28,851 nucleotides of DNA, from IMG/VR virus record IMGVR_UViG_3300027759_000327, positions 1 to 28,851 of that record; one strand, written 5' to 3'. How positions within the stretch are numbered: the stretch's first letter is position 1; each line of letters begins with the position of its first letter. The translations under genes were made by a program, and so were the position numbers. The notes below the pieces were generated by a model. That model did no database searches and was not told the DNA's origin. It saw only the letters and a program-made list of their open reading frames with translations. This DNA comes from a virus. Below, in pieces: positions 21,232-28,851 of the stretch.

Positions 21232-23237
21232 TGGCTTACGAGAATGTTGAGCGAGTTCGTAAAAATCTTATCACGATGGTTGATAAGAACGCACCTATTG
21301 ATGATATTAACAAGTACCTAAAAGAAGAAGGATTTACCCAAGAAACTTTTACCAAGGCATTAGACCTTGTTAAACAATCTGGTGGTAGAACTTCTGAGTA
21401 TGGTGCAGGGCGTTCATTGGCTCAAGGCGCAACATTTGGATTTGCTGATGAACTTGAATCATTGATGAAATCATTGTCTGGTCAAGGTAGTTACGAGCAA
21501 AACTTAGCTGCACTTGAACTTGCTAAACAAAAGTATGGTCAAGAAAATCCGAAGACTGCATTAACTACTGAGATTGTAGGTGGTTTGCCATACGCATTAT
21601 TGCCATTTTTAGGAACAGCTAGATATGCACAAATGGCTAGAAATGCTGCACCAATGGTTCGTGCAGGAGTTACGGCTGGCGCATCTGCTGTCACAGGCGC
21701 ACTTACTGGCGCACTCGGTGGTGCTGGTAGCGCAGGGGTTGGTGAGCGTGTGGCTGGCGCACAAGCTGGTGGTACTCTTGGAGGTCTTGTAGGCGGTGCT
21801 GCACCTGCTGTTTCTAAAGGTATTGGAATGGCAGGTAGCAAAGTTGTTGACGTAACAAGTGGTATTCCTGTTGTCCAACAAGTTGGTAAGGCTGTAGGAT
21901 TAGCTACTGGTCAAAGCGTTGACTACGCAAATCGTGCAAAAGCTAAACTGTTAGAGGCTTTATATCGTGATAAGGTAAGCCCTGCTGACTTGGAAAAGAT
22001 GATTGCTGCTGCTACTAAGCCAGTAGGAATTGTTGATATTGCTGGTGAAAATGTTAAATCACTTGCTGATGTTGCTCAGAAGTATCCAAGCACAGCACGA
22101 CAAACAGCTAAGACTGCTCTTGAAGAACGAGCCGCAGGTCAAGGTGAACGTATCCAAGGTGATATTTCTAAATACTTAGGTGGCTTTACAGACCCCTTTG
22201 AATACACAACAGTAATTGCTCAAAGACAAAAACAATTGTCTTCTCCACTTTACAAAAAGGCTTATGCTTATGGTGAAGTAACAGAGCCTAACGTATTAAA
22301 GTATTTAGAACTACCACAGTTTAAAACTGCGGCTAAAGAGGCTCAAACATTGCTTGCGGCTGAAGGACGTACAGTAGATATGTCTCGTCCTACTGTTGAA
22401 ACTCTTGATAACATTAAGCGTGGTCTTGATGCTTTGATTGAAAAAGAAACAGATTCATTTGGCAAGGTTTCTAAATTAGGAACTATTTATAAGAATAAGA
22501 AAAATGAATTCTTATCTGAGTTAGATGCTGCTGTTCCTGATTTTGGTAGAGCGAGGGCTGCTTATGCAGGTGAAGCTGAACTTCTTGATGCTACTAAGCT
22601 AGGTAAAGACTTTTACAAGCAAACAGCAACAGAAGCAAACCGAACATTTGCAAAGCTATCTCCATCTGAGCAAGAGGCTTATAAAGTCGGTGCTTTGGAT
22701 GCTGTAAAAGAAAAGATTACAACAGCTAAAGATACTGCTGACATTCGTAAGCGCATATTTGGTTCACCAGCAGAGCGTTCACGAGTTTCTTCATTGTTCC
22801 CAGATGATGCTACTTTTAAGCAGTTTGAAAAAGACATGATGACAGAATCAATGATGCGTAAGACTCAAGAGAAAATCTTGGGTAACTCTGCAACATTTGA
22901 AAGACAGATTGCTGGTCAGTCTTTAGAAGCAGAGCCTAGCTTTATAGGTCAACTGATTGAGCAAGGCCCACTCAGGGGAACACTAGGTTATTTGAAAGCA
23001 CAAGGTCAAGGCGTGGCTGGTCAAACAGCAGAGGAACTTGGCCCCATGCTATTTAAACTTGGTGACCCAAGAGCAAATGTTGAGACATTAAAAGCCTTGA
23101 GTGCTTATGAAAAATACTTGCTAGACCTAGAAGCTAAGAAAGCTGCTGGATTAACAGGTGCATCTACAATGACAGGTCTTCTAAATACTGAAAAACCATA
23201 TCGTGTAGATTTAACTGGAATGGCTAACCCCGACTAA
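21231..23237 (+). CDS. Large internal virion / ejection protein with Gly/Ala membrane-active region
   Basis: This 668-residue protein has a helical start, then a [17 protein letters not shown] motif (59-74) shared with candidate ejection proteins of many phages. A Gly/Ala-rich hydrophobic zone at about 110-205 has glycine-zipper character and could insert into membranes. The remaining 450 residues are helical and charged. Position (third in the set, just before the tail fibre) and size fit an inner-core protein that extends the ejection channel. No lytic transglycosylase motif was seen, unlike T7 gp16. It shares a base with the preceding gene (TAATG). Confidence 0.6.
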   Translation: MAYENVERVRKNLITMVDKNAPIDDINKYLKEEGFTQETFTKALDLVKQSGGRTSEYGAGRSLAQGATFGFADELESLMKSLSGQGSYEQNLAALELAKQKYGQENPKTALTTEIVGGLPYALLPFLGTARYAQMARNAAPMVRAGVTAGASAVTGALTGALGGAGSAGVGERVAGAQAGGTLGGLVGGAAPAVSKGIGMAGSKVVDVTSGIPVVQQVGKAVGLATGQSVDYANRAKAKLLEALYRDKVSPADLEKMIAAATKPVGIVDIAGENVKSLADVAQKYPSTARQTAKTALEERAAGQGERIQGDISKYLGGFTDPFEYTTVIAQRQKQLSSPLYKKAYAYGEVTEPNVLKYLELPQFKTAAKEAQTLLAAEGRTVDMSRPTVETLDNIKRGLDALIEKETDSFGKVSKLGTIYKNKKNEFLSELDAAVPDFGRARAAYAGEAELLDATKLGKDFYKQTATEANRTFAKLSPSEQEAYKVGALDAVKEKITTAKDTADIRKRIFGSPAERSRVSSLFPDDATFKQFEKDMMTESMMRKTQEKILGNSATFERQIAGQSLEAEPSFIGQLIEQGPLRGTLGYLKAQGQGVAGQTAEELGPMLFKLGDPRANVETLKALSAYEKYLLDLEAKKAAGLTGASTMTGLLNTEKPYRVDLTGMANPD

Positions 23238-23245
23238 GGACTGAT

Positions 23246-24889
23246 ATGCCCAAGACAAAGATTAGTGAATTTAGCGCAACCCCTGCTAATAACACAGACA
23301 TTGACTCAATTAACATTGCAGAGGGCTGTGCGCCATCTGGAATTAACGATGCTATCCGTGAGTTAATGGCTCAACTGAAGGACTTTCAGACAGGTGCTGT
23401 TGGTGACTCGTTTAATGGGCCTGTCGGCACAACAACGGCTGCTGCTGGTGCATTTACTACGTTAGCTGCCTCTAGCACACTTGCTGTTACTGGTGTGGCT
23501 ACGCTGACTGCACAACCTATATTGTCTAGCTTGACAGCAAGTAGGGCTGTGTTTACAGATGCCTCTAAAGGATTGGTTAGCAATGCTATTACTGGTACTG
23601 GCAATGTTGTTATGTCCACTTCACCTACATTGGTGACTCCTATCCTTGGAACGCCTACAAGCGGCACTTTAACCAATGCAACTGGCTTGCCTCTATCAAC
23701 TGGCGTTACAGGAACACTTCCCGTTGCCAATGGTGGTACAGGAACAGCAACTCCTAGTATTGTTGCAGGAACAAACGTAACTGTTACTGGCACATGGCCT
23801 AACCAAACCATTGCTGCATCTGGCGGTGGTGGTGGTTCTTCTGCTACGCCAACGACAGAAGGAACTGTTTATGCTAAGACTGACAATGCTTCATTGGCTT
23901 TTTTAGGTAATCTAGCAGGGAATTCAAATACAGGTGCAAATAGTGTTGCAGTTGGTTATGCTGCACTCACTACTAACAGCACAGGGGCAAACAATACAGC
24001 CGTTGGCTCTCAAGCCGCTTACACAAACAGCACAGGAACTTATGTAGCAGCTTTTGGTTATAAAGCACTCTATTACAACACTACTGGTAGTTACAACGCT
24101 GCATTTGGTGGCGAAGCAATGGGTTCTAACACTACTGGCGCAAACAATGTAGCCGTTGGTATTGCAGCATTAAATGCGAATACTACAGGTAATTATAATG
24201 TAGCAATTGGTCGTGAGGCTCTTGTTTCAAACACGACAGGTAGTGCTTTAACTGCCATTGGTTGGAGGGCTGGATATTCACAAAATACATCAGGAGATTG
24301 CTACAGCACATATGTTGGTTACTCTGCTGGTTCTCAAATTACAACTGGCGTTGCTAATGTTTGTTTAGGATGGCAAACTGGTCAAGTTTTAACAACTGGT
24401 GTTAGAAATATCTATATTGGATTTAACAATAGTGCTTCAGCTACTGGTGCTTCAGATGAAATATTGATTTCAACTCAAGCAGGGACTGCTGGCAAAGGCA
24501 GTTCTACTGGTTTTATTTCTGCTGGTGGTGGTGGTGTTTACCAAGGTAATAATGGTGCAACATGGTCTGTAACTTCTGACCGAAGACTCAAGAAAAACAT
24601 TGTTGACAATAATACTGGTCTTGACAAAATTACTGCTATTCAAGTTCGTAACTTTGAATATCGTTTGCCAGAAGAAATTACAGAACTTGCAACAACTAAT
24701 GCTATTAAGAAATCAGGCGTTCAACTTGGTGTAATTGCTCAAGAACTTCAAGCTGTTTTGCCTGAGTGCGTAAAGACAGAAGACACAGGCGTTATGTCTG
24801 TTGATTCAGATAACCTGACTTGGTACATGATTAACGCAATTAAAGAACTCAAGGCAGAACTTGACGCATATAAAGCATCACATCCATAA
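23246..24889 (+). CDS. Tail fibre with YadA-like repeats and S74 chaperone domain
   Basis: The 547-residue protein has a conserved attachment region at 1-50 (K-I-S-E-F, then [13 protein letters not shown]), a Thr/Gly-rich shaft to about 200, and repeated N-T-T-G-x-x-N-V-A-V-G-x-x-A-L units from 228 to 395 with a 17-residue period, like YadA-type trimeric head repeats. The C-terminal 100 residues are an S74 intramolecular chaperone: S444-D-R-R-L-K449-K-N-I with the Ser-Lys dyad, G-V-I-A-Q-E-L and the [10 protein letters not shown] end. It trimerises, then the chaperone is cut off. It should bind the host receptor. AAGGA precedes the ATG. Confidence 0.85.
   Translation: MPKTKISEFSATPANNTDIDSINIAEGCAPSGINDAIRELMAQLKDFQTGAVGDSFNGPVGTTTAAAGAFTTLAASSTLAVTGVATLTAQPILSSLTASRAVFTDASKGLVSNAITGTGNVVMSTSPTLVTPILGTPTSGTLTNATGLPLSTGVTGTLPVANGGTGTATPSIVAGTNVTVTGTWPNQTIAASGGGGGSSATPTTEGTVYAKTDNASLAFLGNLAGNSNTGANSVAVGYAALTTNSTGANNTAVGSQAAYTNSTGTYVAAFGYKALYYNTTGSYNAAFGGEAMGSNTTGANNVAVGIAALNANTTGNYNVAIGREALVSNTTGSALTAIGWRAGYSQNTSGDCYSTYVGYSAGSQITTGVANVCLGWQTGQVLTTGVRNIYIGFNNSASATGASDEILISTQAGTAGKGSSTGFISAGGGGVYQGNNGATWSVTSDRRLKKNIVDNNTGLDKITAIQVRNFEYRLPEEITELATTNAIKKSGVQLGVIAQELQAVLPECVKTEDTGVMSVDSDNLTWYMINAIKELKAELDAYKASHP
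23927..24400 (+). repeat. 51-bp tandem coding repeats in the tail fibre
   Basis: N/S-T-G motifs recur at residues 228, 245, 262, 279, 296, 313 and 330, each 17 residues (51 bases) apart, and again at 366 and 383. The bases vary within units, so this is protein-level periodicity. Confidence 0.75.
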
Positions 24890-24897
24890 GGACTAAC

Positions 24898-25215
24898 ATG
24901 ACTACTTTCACAACCACAATTACAGCAATGTACACATTGCAACAACCTGACCCTAACTATGTTGTCAATGCGTTATGGAAAATAACTGGCGTGGATGGTC
25001 AATATACAGCGTCTATTGATAGCAGTACACGATTCAATTCTGCTGACCAAGAAGGTGCGGTCATTCCTTATGACCAATTAACAGAAGCAATTGTCATTGG
25101 ATGGATTCCAGCACAAGACATTTCTAACGCACAGGCTTGTGTGCAAGGTCAAATCAATTCATTGATTACTCCTCCAGTTAGCCCTGCAAATACTGCATTG
25201 CCTTGGTCTGCATAA
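24898..25215 (+). CDS. DUF7936-like protein next to the tail fibre
   Basis: The gene encodes 105 residues starting at ATG 24898, with AAGGA before it. The sequence I-T-A-M-Y-T-L-Q-Q-P-D-P-N-Y-V-V-N-A-L-W-K-I-T-G-V-D-G, I-P-Y-D-Q-L-T-E and the end T-P-P-V-S-P-A-N-x-x-L-P-W is what I know from DUF7936, a small family usually encoded beside phage tail fibres. It appears beta-rich at the start and helical later. A role as fibre chaperone or capping protein is likely but unproven. It shares the same spacing to its upstream stop as two other genes. Confidence 0.75.
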   Translation: MTTFTTTITAMYTLQQPDPNYVVNALWKITGVDGQYTASIDSSTRFNSADQEGAVIPYDQLTEAIVIGWIPAQDISNAQACVQGQINSLITPPVSPANTALPWSA

Positions 25216-25219
25216 AATC

Positions 25220-25447
25220 ATGGAAAACGAAGTTACCCATAAGCAAATCTACGATAGGCTCGTTGAAGTCGAAAATAAGGTAGATAGCATAGACAAGAAC
25301 ACAAAGGGTCTTGTAGAGGCTATGAAGGCTCTTGATGGGGCTTTTAAAGTCTTGGGATGGATTGCCTCTGCTGCCAAGCCTATTCTGTGGGTGGCTAGTC
25401 TAATCATGGCGGCTGGTGCTGTCTGGCAGACTTGGATTAAAAAATGA
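25220..25447 (+). CDS. Coiled-coil/transmembrane protein (lysis region)
   Basis: The 75-residue product has a coiled-coil N-terminus (residues 8-40, V-E-V-E-N-K-V-D-S-I-D-K-N) and a hydrophobic segment at about 45-71 ending in K-K. It should sit in the inner membrane by its C-terminal anchor. Similar small proteins are called holin-like or hemolysin-like in phage annotations. It begins the lysis region and overlaps the next small membrane gene as ATGA. Whether it is a holin, an antiholin or a tail-associated anchor cannot be told. Confidence 0.6.
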   Translation: MENEVTHKQIYDRLVEVENKVDSIDKNTKGLVEAMKALDGAFKVLGWIASAAKPILWVASLIMAAGAVWQTWIKK

Positions 25448-25536
25448 AAGATTGGGCTTTCGCTGTTACAAGCGCAGCCCTTTTCTGCATTACTGTCGTC
25501 TGGTGTTTTTACATCATCGTTTGGGCTATGACGTGA
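25444..25536 (+). CDS. 30-residue single-span membrane peptide
   Basis: A short frame between two coupled overlaps (ATG 25444 in ATGA, TGA 25534-25536 in GTGA) encodes 30 residues, nearly all hydrophobic from 4 to 28. The tiling with both neighbours is the main support. It may act with the holin set or be a small lysis regulator. Function unknown. Confidence 0.55.
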   Translation: MKDWAFAVTSAALFCITVVWCFYIIVWAMT

Positions 25537-25817
25537 AATGGGTGGCTGCACTTGTTTTAGTTCTAGCACTTCACTCCACAGGCAAAGACCTATGTAGTGT
25601 GCGTGAGTTTTACTCTATTGCTTGGGGCATCCATGACCCTACTGAGCGACATAGGCAAATGCTTGAGTGGCTTACAAAACATCAGCAATTATGTAAAAGT
25701 ACCGACTTTATCGTCATCTGGAATAATTTAAGTGAATGGGCTGGTAACTCTGATTCGCACTTGTTAAGAGCATTAGTTATATCTGGGTATAAGAACGCAA
25801 TTCAAAGGGAGAAATAA
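25533..25817 (+). CDS. Exported or membrane-anchored protein
   Basis: This frame gives 94 residues from GTG 25533, chosen by the GTGA overlap. Residues 1-14 form a signal peptide or anchor (K-W-V-A-A-L-V-L-V-L-A-L), followed by C21 and C54, S-I-A-W-G-I-H-D-P-T-E-R-H-R-Q-M-L and I-W-N-N-L-S-E-W-A-G. The mature part should lie in the periplasm. A spanin or exclusion role would fit the place, but it lacks the proline-rich lipoprotein features of Rz1 and a long coiled coil of Rz. The sequence pattern looks conserved in phages, without known function. Confidence 0.6.
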   Translation: MKWVAALVLVLALHSTGKDLCSVREFYSIAWGIHDPTERHRQMLEWLTKHQQLCKSTDFIVIWNNLSEWAGNSDSHLLRALVISGYKNAIQREK

Positions 25818-26050
25818 TGGATGCAATACGCCTTTTCCCAATGGTTAGACCATCTGGGTATCCTGACAAGACAGATGCCCTAGAGCGCAGAGTTGAGAAG
25901 CACCATGAAGAATATCGTGCTTTGTTGGAACAAAAGAAGGCTCAAGAAAAAATCCAAGATATAGGGTTTGAGATTTATACTAAAAAAGTAGTTCAAGAGC
26001 GACTCCGCATGGAGATATTTCAGAATCGTAAACTAGACCTTTATGTGTGA
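25817..26050 (+). CDS. Small helical phage protein
   Basis: The product is 77 residues starting in a TAATG overlap. It begins M-D-A-I-R-L-F-P-M-V-R-P-S-G-Y-P-D-K-T-D-A-L-E-R-R and then continues as a charged helix (about 20-65, E-K-H-H-E-E-Y-R-A-L-L-E-Q-K-K) that looks like a coiled coil. There is no membrane segment. It lies within the membrane-protein cluster and may be soluble. No family was recognised. Confidence 0.6.
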   Translation: MDAIRLFPMVRPSGYPDKTDALERRVEKHHEEYRALLEQKKAQEKIQDIGFEIYTKKVVQERLRMEIFQNRKLDLYV

Positions 26051-26056
26051 GGATAT

Positions 26057-26302
26057 ATGGAAGATTTAAGAGGCAGACTGACTTTCTATGTAACCTTCAT
26101 GGTTAGTGCAACATTGTGTATTTGTATTCTAGGAATGGTGGGTGCTTTCATTCTTGGTCTATGGGCAAAAGAGGTTGATAACTCCGAAATTTTTGCCCTC
26201 CTCTCACCAGCATTTCAAACCATTATTGGTGGCTTCATTGGTCTTTTAGCTGGTGTAAAGTTATCACATGACGAAGAAACTAAACATTGTAAAAGGGACT
26301 GA
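26057..26302 (+). CDS. Two-span membrane protein, holin-like
   Basis: The 81-residue protein has two hydrophobic segments, about 11-36 (with C-I-C-I-L-G-M-V-G-A) and 46-68 (I-I-G-G-F-I-G-L-L-A-G), separated by a short charged loop, and a basic, charged C-terminus. This is the layout of class II holins, which make inner-membrane holes that release a lysozyme lacking an export signal. The 3TM protein that follows has the same possible job, so one may be an antiholin. It ends in TGA overlapping the next ATG. Confidence 0.6.
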   Translation: MEDLRGRLTFYVTFMVSATLCICILGMVGAFILGLWAKEVDNSEIFALLSPAFQTIIGGFIGLLAGVKLSHDEETKHCKRD

Positions 26303-26799
26303 TGATGCTTGATATTCTTAGCGGTGGTTTACTAGGCTCTATTTTTGGTGGCATCTTTAGGATGGCCCCAGAAGTTCTTAAATGGATGGATAAGAAGAAC
26401 GAGCGTGAGCATGAACTAAATATGTTCAAGTTTCAATGCGACTTGGAAGCCCAACGTGGTCAACAGAAACTCGCAGAAATAGGCGCACAAAGAGAAGCTG
26501 CAATTGACGTAGGTGTGATGGATGCCTTTAACAACGCTATTACACAGCAAGCAGAGATGGTAAAAGCAGCGGGTGGATGGGTAGCCTCACTTTCTGCTTC
26601 CGTGCGCCCTGTGGTCACTTATTGGGTTCTGTTTGTTTGGTCATTCATCCATGTTTGGTTTGCATACAACGCTTGGTTAAATGGTGCGCCAGCAGTTGAA
26701 GTCTTCAAAACAATGATGACTCCAGACTTTTCTGCTTTGCTGTCAGGAACAATTAACTATTGGTTTCTTGATAGAACTCTGTCTAAGCGTGGCATATGA
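26302..26799 (+). CDS. 3TM holin (GTA-holin family-like)
   Basis: The 165-residue product has an N-terminal hydrophobic helix (4-20), a charged coiled region (28-65) and C-terminal spans at about 103-124 and 143-157 with S-V-R-P-V-V-T-Y-W-V-L and S-G-T-I-N-Y-W-F-L. This matches the family called holin of 3TMs, first described for gene-transfer-agent release. It would oligomerise in the inner membrane and let the lysozyme through. It is directly upstream of and overlaps by four bases the lysozyme gene. ATG 26305 is an alternative start three bases later. Confidence 0.75.
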   Translation: MMLDILSGGLLGSIFGGIFRMAPEVLKWMDKKNEREHELNMFKFQCDLEAQRGQQKLAEIGAQREAAIDVGVMDAFNNAITQQAEMVKAAGGWVASLSASVRPVVTYWVLFVWSFIHVWFAYNAWLNGAPAVEVFKTMMTPDFSALLSGTINYWFLDRTLSKRGI

Positions 26800-27239
26800 A
26801 CTTAGAACTGGCTGCATCTTTATGTAAGCAGTTTGAGGGGTTTAGAAGTAAACCCTATTTATGCCCTGCTAACGTAGCTACGATTGGTTATGGCTCTACC
26901 TACTATGCTGATGGGCGCAAAGTTACCCTTCAAGATAGCCCAATAGGTGAAGCTGTAGCTAGTGCCTTACTCATGCACGAACTTGAGCATACCTATTTAC
27001 AGGGTGCTTTGCGTAACTGTCCAATACTTATGACGGATGAGCGTAAGTGCAATGCCATTGTGGACTTTTGCTATAACTTAGGTATTGGCAGACTCCAAAC
27101 TTCTACTCTAAAGCGGAAAATCAATGCCCAAGATTGGGAAGGTGCTAAAGAACAACTGATGCTGTGGAACAAAGGCGGTGGTAAGGTTCTGGCTGGTTTA
27201 ACAAAGCGTAGAGTTGCTGAGTGTGCATTGTTAAATTAA
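26796..27239 (+). CDS. T4-type lysozyme (endolysin, GH24)
   Basis: The 147-residue protein has the GH24 catalytic region: E14-G-F, C23 and T29-I-G-Y-G. Spacing E-9-C-6-T equals the E11-D20-T26 triad of T4 lysozyme, but with Cys in place of Asp, as in P1 Lyz. C-terminal elements (D-F-C-Y-N-L-G, G-L-x-x-R-R-V-A-E) complete the fold. It hydrolyses the beta-1,4 bond of peptidoglycan. There is no signal peptide or SAR segment at the N-terminus, so it should need the holin for export. It starts inside the last codons of the holin gene. Confidence 0.9.
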   Translation: MNLELAASLCKQFEGFRSKPYLCPANVATIGYGSTYYADGRKVTLQDSPIGEAVASALLMHELEHTYLQGALRNCPILMTDERKCNAIVDFCYNLGIGRLQTSTLKRKINAQDWEGAKEQLMLWNKGGGKVLAGLTKRRVAECALLN

Positions 27240-27241
27240 AA

Positions 27242-27250
27242 TGTCATAAT
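27242..27250 (+). promoter_or_regulatory. Extended -10 promoter for the last gene block
   Basis: TG-T-CATAAT at 27242-27250 lies in the 30-base gap after the lysozyme. It has no -35 at a proper distance. AAGGTG at 27260-27265 precedes the ATG at 27270. Confidence 0.4.
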
Positions 27251-27269
27251 ATCCATATAAGGTGTTGAA

Positions 27270-27644
27270 ATGTCTAACATACCTACACCAGAAGACGCAC
27301 AAATCTTTGCACAAAGTGTCAGAAAATGGCAGCAAATTTTGAGTTTGTGTGATTGGCGAATTGAGAAGGGTAGTAAACCCGCTAAAGAAGCAATGGCTTC
27401 TGTGGAGTTTAACCAGACAGCTAGATTGGCTACCTATCGACTTGGTGACTTTGGTGCTGAAAAGATAACGCCTGATTCACTAGATAGAACTGCACTACAT
27501 GAGTTACTTCATATATTTCTATATGACTTGCTGTGTGTGGCTACAGACCCTAAATCTTCAGATGAGGAGATAGAGATGCAAGAGCATAGAGTTATCAATC
27601 TGCTAGAAAACTTACTCTCTAAGGATTCCAATGGGAAGTGCTAA
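27270..27644 (+). CDS. Metallopeptidase-like protein with HExxH
   Basis: The 124-residue product contains H77-E-L-L-H81 in a long helix (D-R-T-A-L-H-E-L-L-H-I-F-L), the zinc-binding motif of metallopeptidases, followed by E105-H106-R-V-I-N in a second helix that could supply the third ligand. The N-terminal part is a strand/helix mix. This small zincin-like protein occurs in many phages beside the phosphoesterase gene, but no substrate is known to me. It might process a host or phage protein. It overlaps the following gene by 14 bases. Confidence 0.65.
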   Translation: MSNIPTPEDAQIFAQSVRKWQQILSLCDWRIEKGSKPAKEAMASVEFNQTARLATYRLGDFGAEKITPDSLDRTALHELLHIFLYDLLCVATDPKSSDEEIEMQEHRVINLLENLLSKDSNGKC

Positions 27645-28617
27645 CGAAACCTGTACGGATACCGAGTTTATTCAACTATGGGGTCAACTTCAATCTGCTC
27701 AAAAAGTAGCTGACCATCTTGGCATTGCAAATAGGGCAGTTCATCTACGCAGAAGGTGGATTGAAAAGCACTACAACATGGCACTTCATGCAAGTGACCA
27801 TCGTGGTGTTAAATACGATAAAAACAAACCAAAATCTTTCTCTCCGCTAAAACAAGTAAATCTTGGCATATTGGACGGAACAGTTATTGTGTTCTCTGAT
27901 GCTCACTTTATCCCTGCACAGCGTACAACAGCGTTTAAAGGGCTTCTATGGGCTATCCAAGAGTTCAAACCCAAAGCGGTAATATGTAACGGAGATGCGT
28001 TTGATGGGGCATCTATATCACGACATGACGTAACTGACCAGCCACAAACTTCTGTCATCCAAGAACTAAAGGCTTGTCAGGGTGCATTGGGTGAGATTGA
28101 GGAAGCCGCTAAAGCAGCTAGGCACAATGTAAAGCTACTGTTTACATGGGGAAACCATGACGTTAGATTTGGTAATCGTTTAGCGCAACAAGCACCACAA
28201 TTTAAAGAAGTTCAAGGCTTTAAGTTAACAGACCATATCCCAGAGTGGGACTTCTGCTGGGCAGTCTGGCCTACCGAGCAATGTATTGTTAAGCATCGAT
28301 ACAAAGGTGGTATTCACGCTACTCACAACAATACTGTAAACGCTGGTGTGTCAATCGTTACTGGACACTTGCACTCATTAAAAGTCACTCCGTTTTCAGA
28401 TTTTAATGGCGTGCGATTTGGCTGTGATACAGGAACATTAGCCGAGACTGATGGCCCGCAGTTTACCTATGCCGAGATAAATCCTAACAATCATAGGTCT
28501 GGTTTCGTGGTGCTGAACTTTTTTAATGGTGAACTGTTATGGCCAGAAATCGTGGCTAAACATAGTGAAGACCATATCCAGTTCAGAGGGGACGTAATAG
28601 ACGTTTCTGCGTTTTAA
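27631..28617 (+). CDS. Calcineurin-like metallophosphoesterase with N-terminal HTH
   Basis: The 328-residue protein starts at ATG 27631, with AAGGA at 27620-27624. Residues about 13-47 form a helix-turn-helix (S-A-Q-K-V-A-D-H-L-G-I-A-N-R-A-V-H-L-R-R-R). The phosphoesterase core follows: S-D90-A-H92, G-D122-A-F-D125, G-N175-H176-D, then H229 and the G-H246-L-H248 motif. All metal-binding residues are present. In phages such proteins are thought to act as nucleases or phosphatases on DNA or nucleotides; the HTH suggests a DNA substrate. It could remove 3' phosphates, process ends or attack host DNA; the choice is open. Confidence 0.8.
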   Translation: MGSANETCTDTEFIQLWGQLQSAQKVADHLGIANRAVHLRRRWIEKHYNMALHASDHRGVKYDKNKPKSFSPLKQVNLGILDGTVIVFSDAHFIPAQRTTAFKGLLWAIQEFKPKAVICNGDAFDGASISRHDVTDQPQTSVIQELKACQGALGEIEEAAKAARHNVKLLFTWGNHDVRFGNRLAQQAPQFKEVQGFKLTDHIPEWDFCWAVWPTEQCIVKHRYKGGIHATHNNTVNAGVSIVTGHLHSLKVTPFSDFNGVRFGCDTGTLAETDGPQFTYAEINPNNHRSGFVVLNFFNGELLWPEIVAKHSEDHIQFRGDVIDVSAF

Positions 28618-28760
28618 TGAGTGCTTGGTTAATTATCTTAACTGGCGGTATCTACGCCTACATTGCTGCTGAACAACTCTACAGAGGAAATCCCTCTATG
28701 GCTGTTGTTTACGCAGGTTACGCCTTTTCTAATGTGGGGCTTTACCTTCTAGCAAAGTAA
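28617..28760 (+). CDS. Small two-span membrane protein
   Basis: A 47-residue frame begins in a TAATG overlap with the phosphoesterase stop. Residues 2-17 and about 28-46 are hydrophobic, with R-G-N-P-S-M-A-V-V-Y-A-G-Y-A-F-S-N-V between them, a pattern I remember from short phage membrane proteins. It looks like a hairpin in the inner membrane. No function is known. It ends 12 bases before the stop of a convergent leftward gene. Confidence 0.6.
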   Translation: MSAWLIILTGGIYAYIAAEQLYRGNPSMAVVYAGYAFSNVGLYLLAK

Positions 28761-28772
28761 GCCCCTATAAAT

Positions 28773-28851
28773 TTACTCAGCTACTTCTTCTTCTTCTGTA
28801 TCTTCTTCAAGTTCAATATCAAGTTCGTCAATTGCTTCATATTCAACTGCC
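28773..28851 (-). CDS. Leftward gene with acidic C-terminus (5' end outside the window)
   Basis: The minus strand is open from the window edge to TAA at 28775-28773, giving 26 codons: a partly hydrophobic start and then a Glu-rich tail ending E-V-A-E. The gene extends beyond the window. Acidic tails of this kind are found on phage ssDNA-binding and DNA-mimic proteins, but nothing else identifies it. It meets the rightward genes head-on, and no clear terminator lies between. Confidence 0.5.
   Translation of the reverse strand, partial: AVEYEAIDELDIELEEDTEEEEVAE

Noticed and set aside
21539-21881. Two minus-strand open frames opposite the Gly/Ala region of the ejection protein
   Set aside because: Their composition mirrors GGN/GCN codons of the true gene; no start signals.
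23386-23811. 141-codon minus-strand open frame within the tail fibre gene
   Set aside because: Val/Pro-rich antisense of Thr/Gly codons, no ribosome site; the fibre gene explains the DNA.
1-28851. tRNA genes, integrase, att sites or insertion sequence
   Set aside because: No cloverleaf, recombinase motif, or terminal inverted repeat pair was seen on either strand by eye.

Overview
The window is part of a tailed double-stranded DNA phage genome, or of a prophage or metagenomic phage contig. Genes are packed with ATGA, GTGA and TAATG start-stop overlaps, and almost all run rightward. No bacterial housekeeping gene, integrase, tRNA, rRNA or CRISPR array was seen. The virion genes resemble the SU10/P22-type podovirus plan: a portal with a long C-terminal barrel, a DUF5309/SU10-type major capsid protein, an SU10-type adaptor and a nozzle-like protein. 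No tape-measure, sheath or tail-tube gene is visible, so a short tail is the best inference. The replication and small early proteins remind me of phages of Burkholderiales, possibly freshwater ones, but host assignment is inference only.

Layout. 1-3018 is an early/replication block: the end of a Cro-like HTH gene, a winged-helix-like protein, a replication initiator with iteron-like repeats inside it, a small DUF7696-like protein, a VRR-NUC-type nuclease and several small proteins ending with a Ref/HNH-like zinc protein. It closes with a strong terminator (3055-3081) that overlaps a candidate promoter. 3115-5638 holds a cysteine-rich protein, small basic proteins (one DUF6496) and a 494-residue protein with polyvalent-protein-like features. 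A lone leftward gene (5627-5785) with its own promoter follows. 5875-9638 holds small terminase, large terminase, a coiled-coil protein and portal.

9641-14354 holds two low-complexity virion proteins, one with repeated 60-residue modules, then a small protein, scaffold and major capsid, ending in a terminator. 14434-18871 holds head-tail and tail genes: a possibly leaderless small gene, the adaptor, a small tail protein, a strikingly periodic repeat protein (ten 20-residue then about six 10-residue units), the nozzle-like protein and a protein that looks like a short conserved backbone with an inserted jelly roll. 18941-23237 has its own promoter and three candidate ejection/internal proteins. 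23246-25215 is a tail fibre with YadA-like repeats and an S74 chaperone, followed by a DUF7936 protein. 25220-27239 is a lysis region: several small membrane proteins, a 3TM holin and a T4-type lysozyme with Cys in the Asp position. 27270-28760 holds an HExxH protein, a calcineurin-like phosphoesterase and a small membrane protein. A leftward acidic gene enters at the right edge.

Reading the layout as a programme: early regulators and replication functions come first, then packaging, head assembly (portal, scaffold, capsid), tail completion, ejection proteins, host recognition and lysis. Internal promoters after terminators (about 3086, 14422, 18887, 27245) could adjust dosage of each block. 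All functional assignments are from reading the translated sequences by eye, without database searches.
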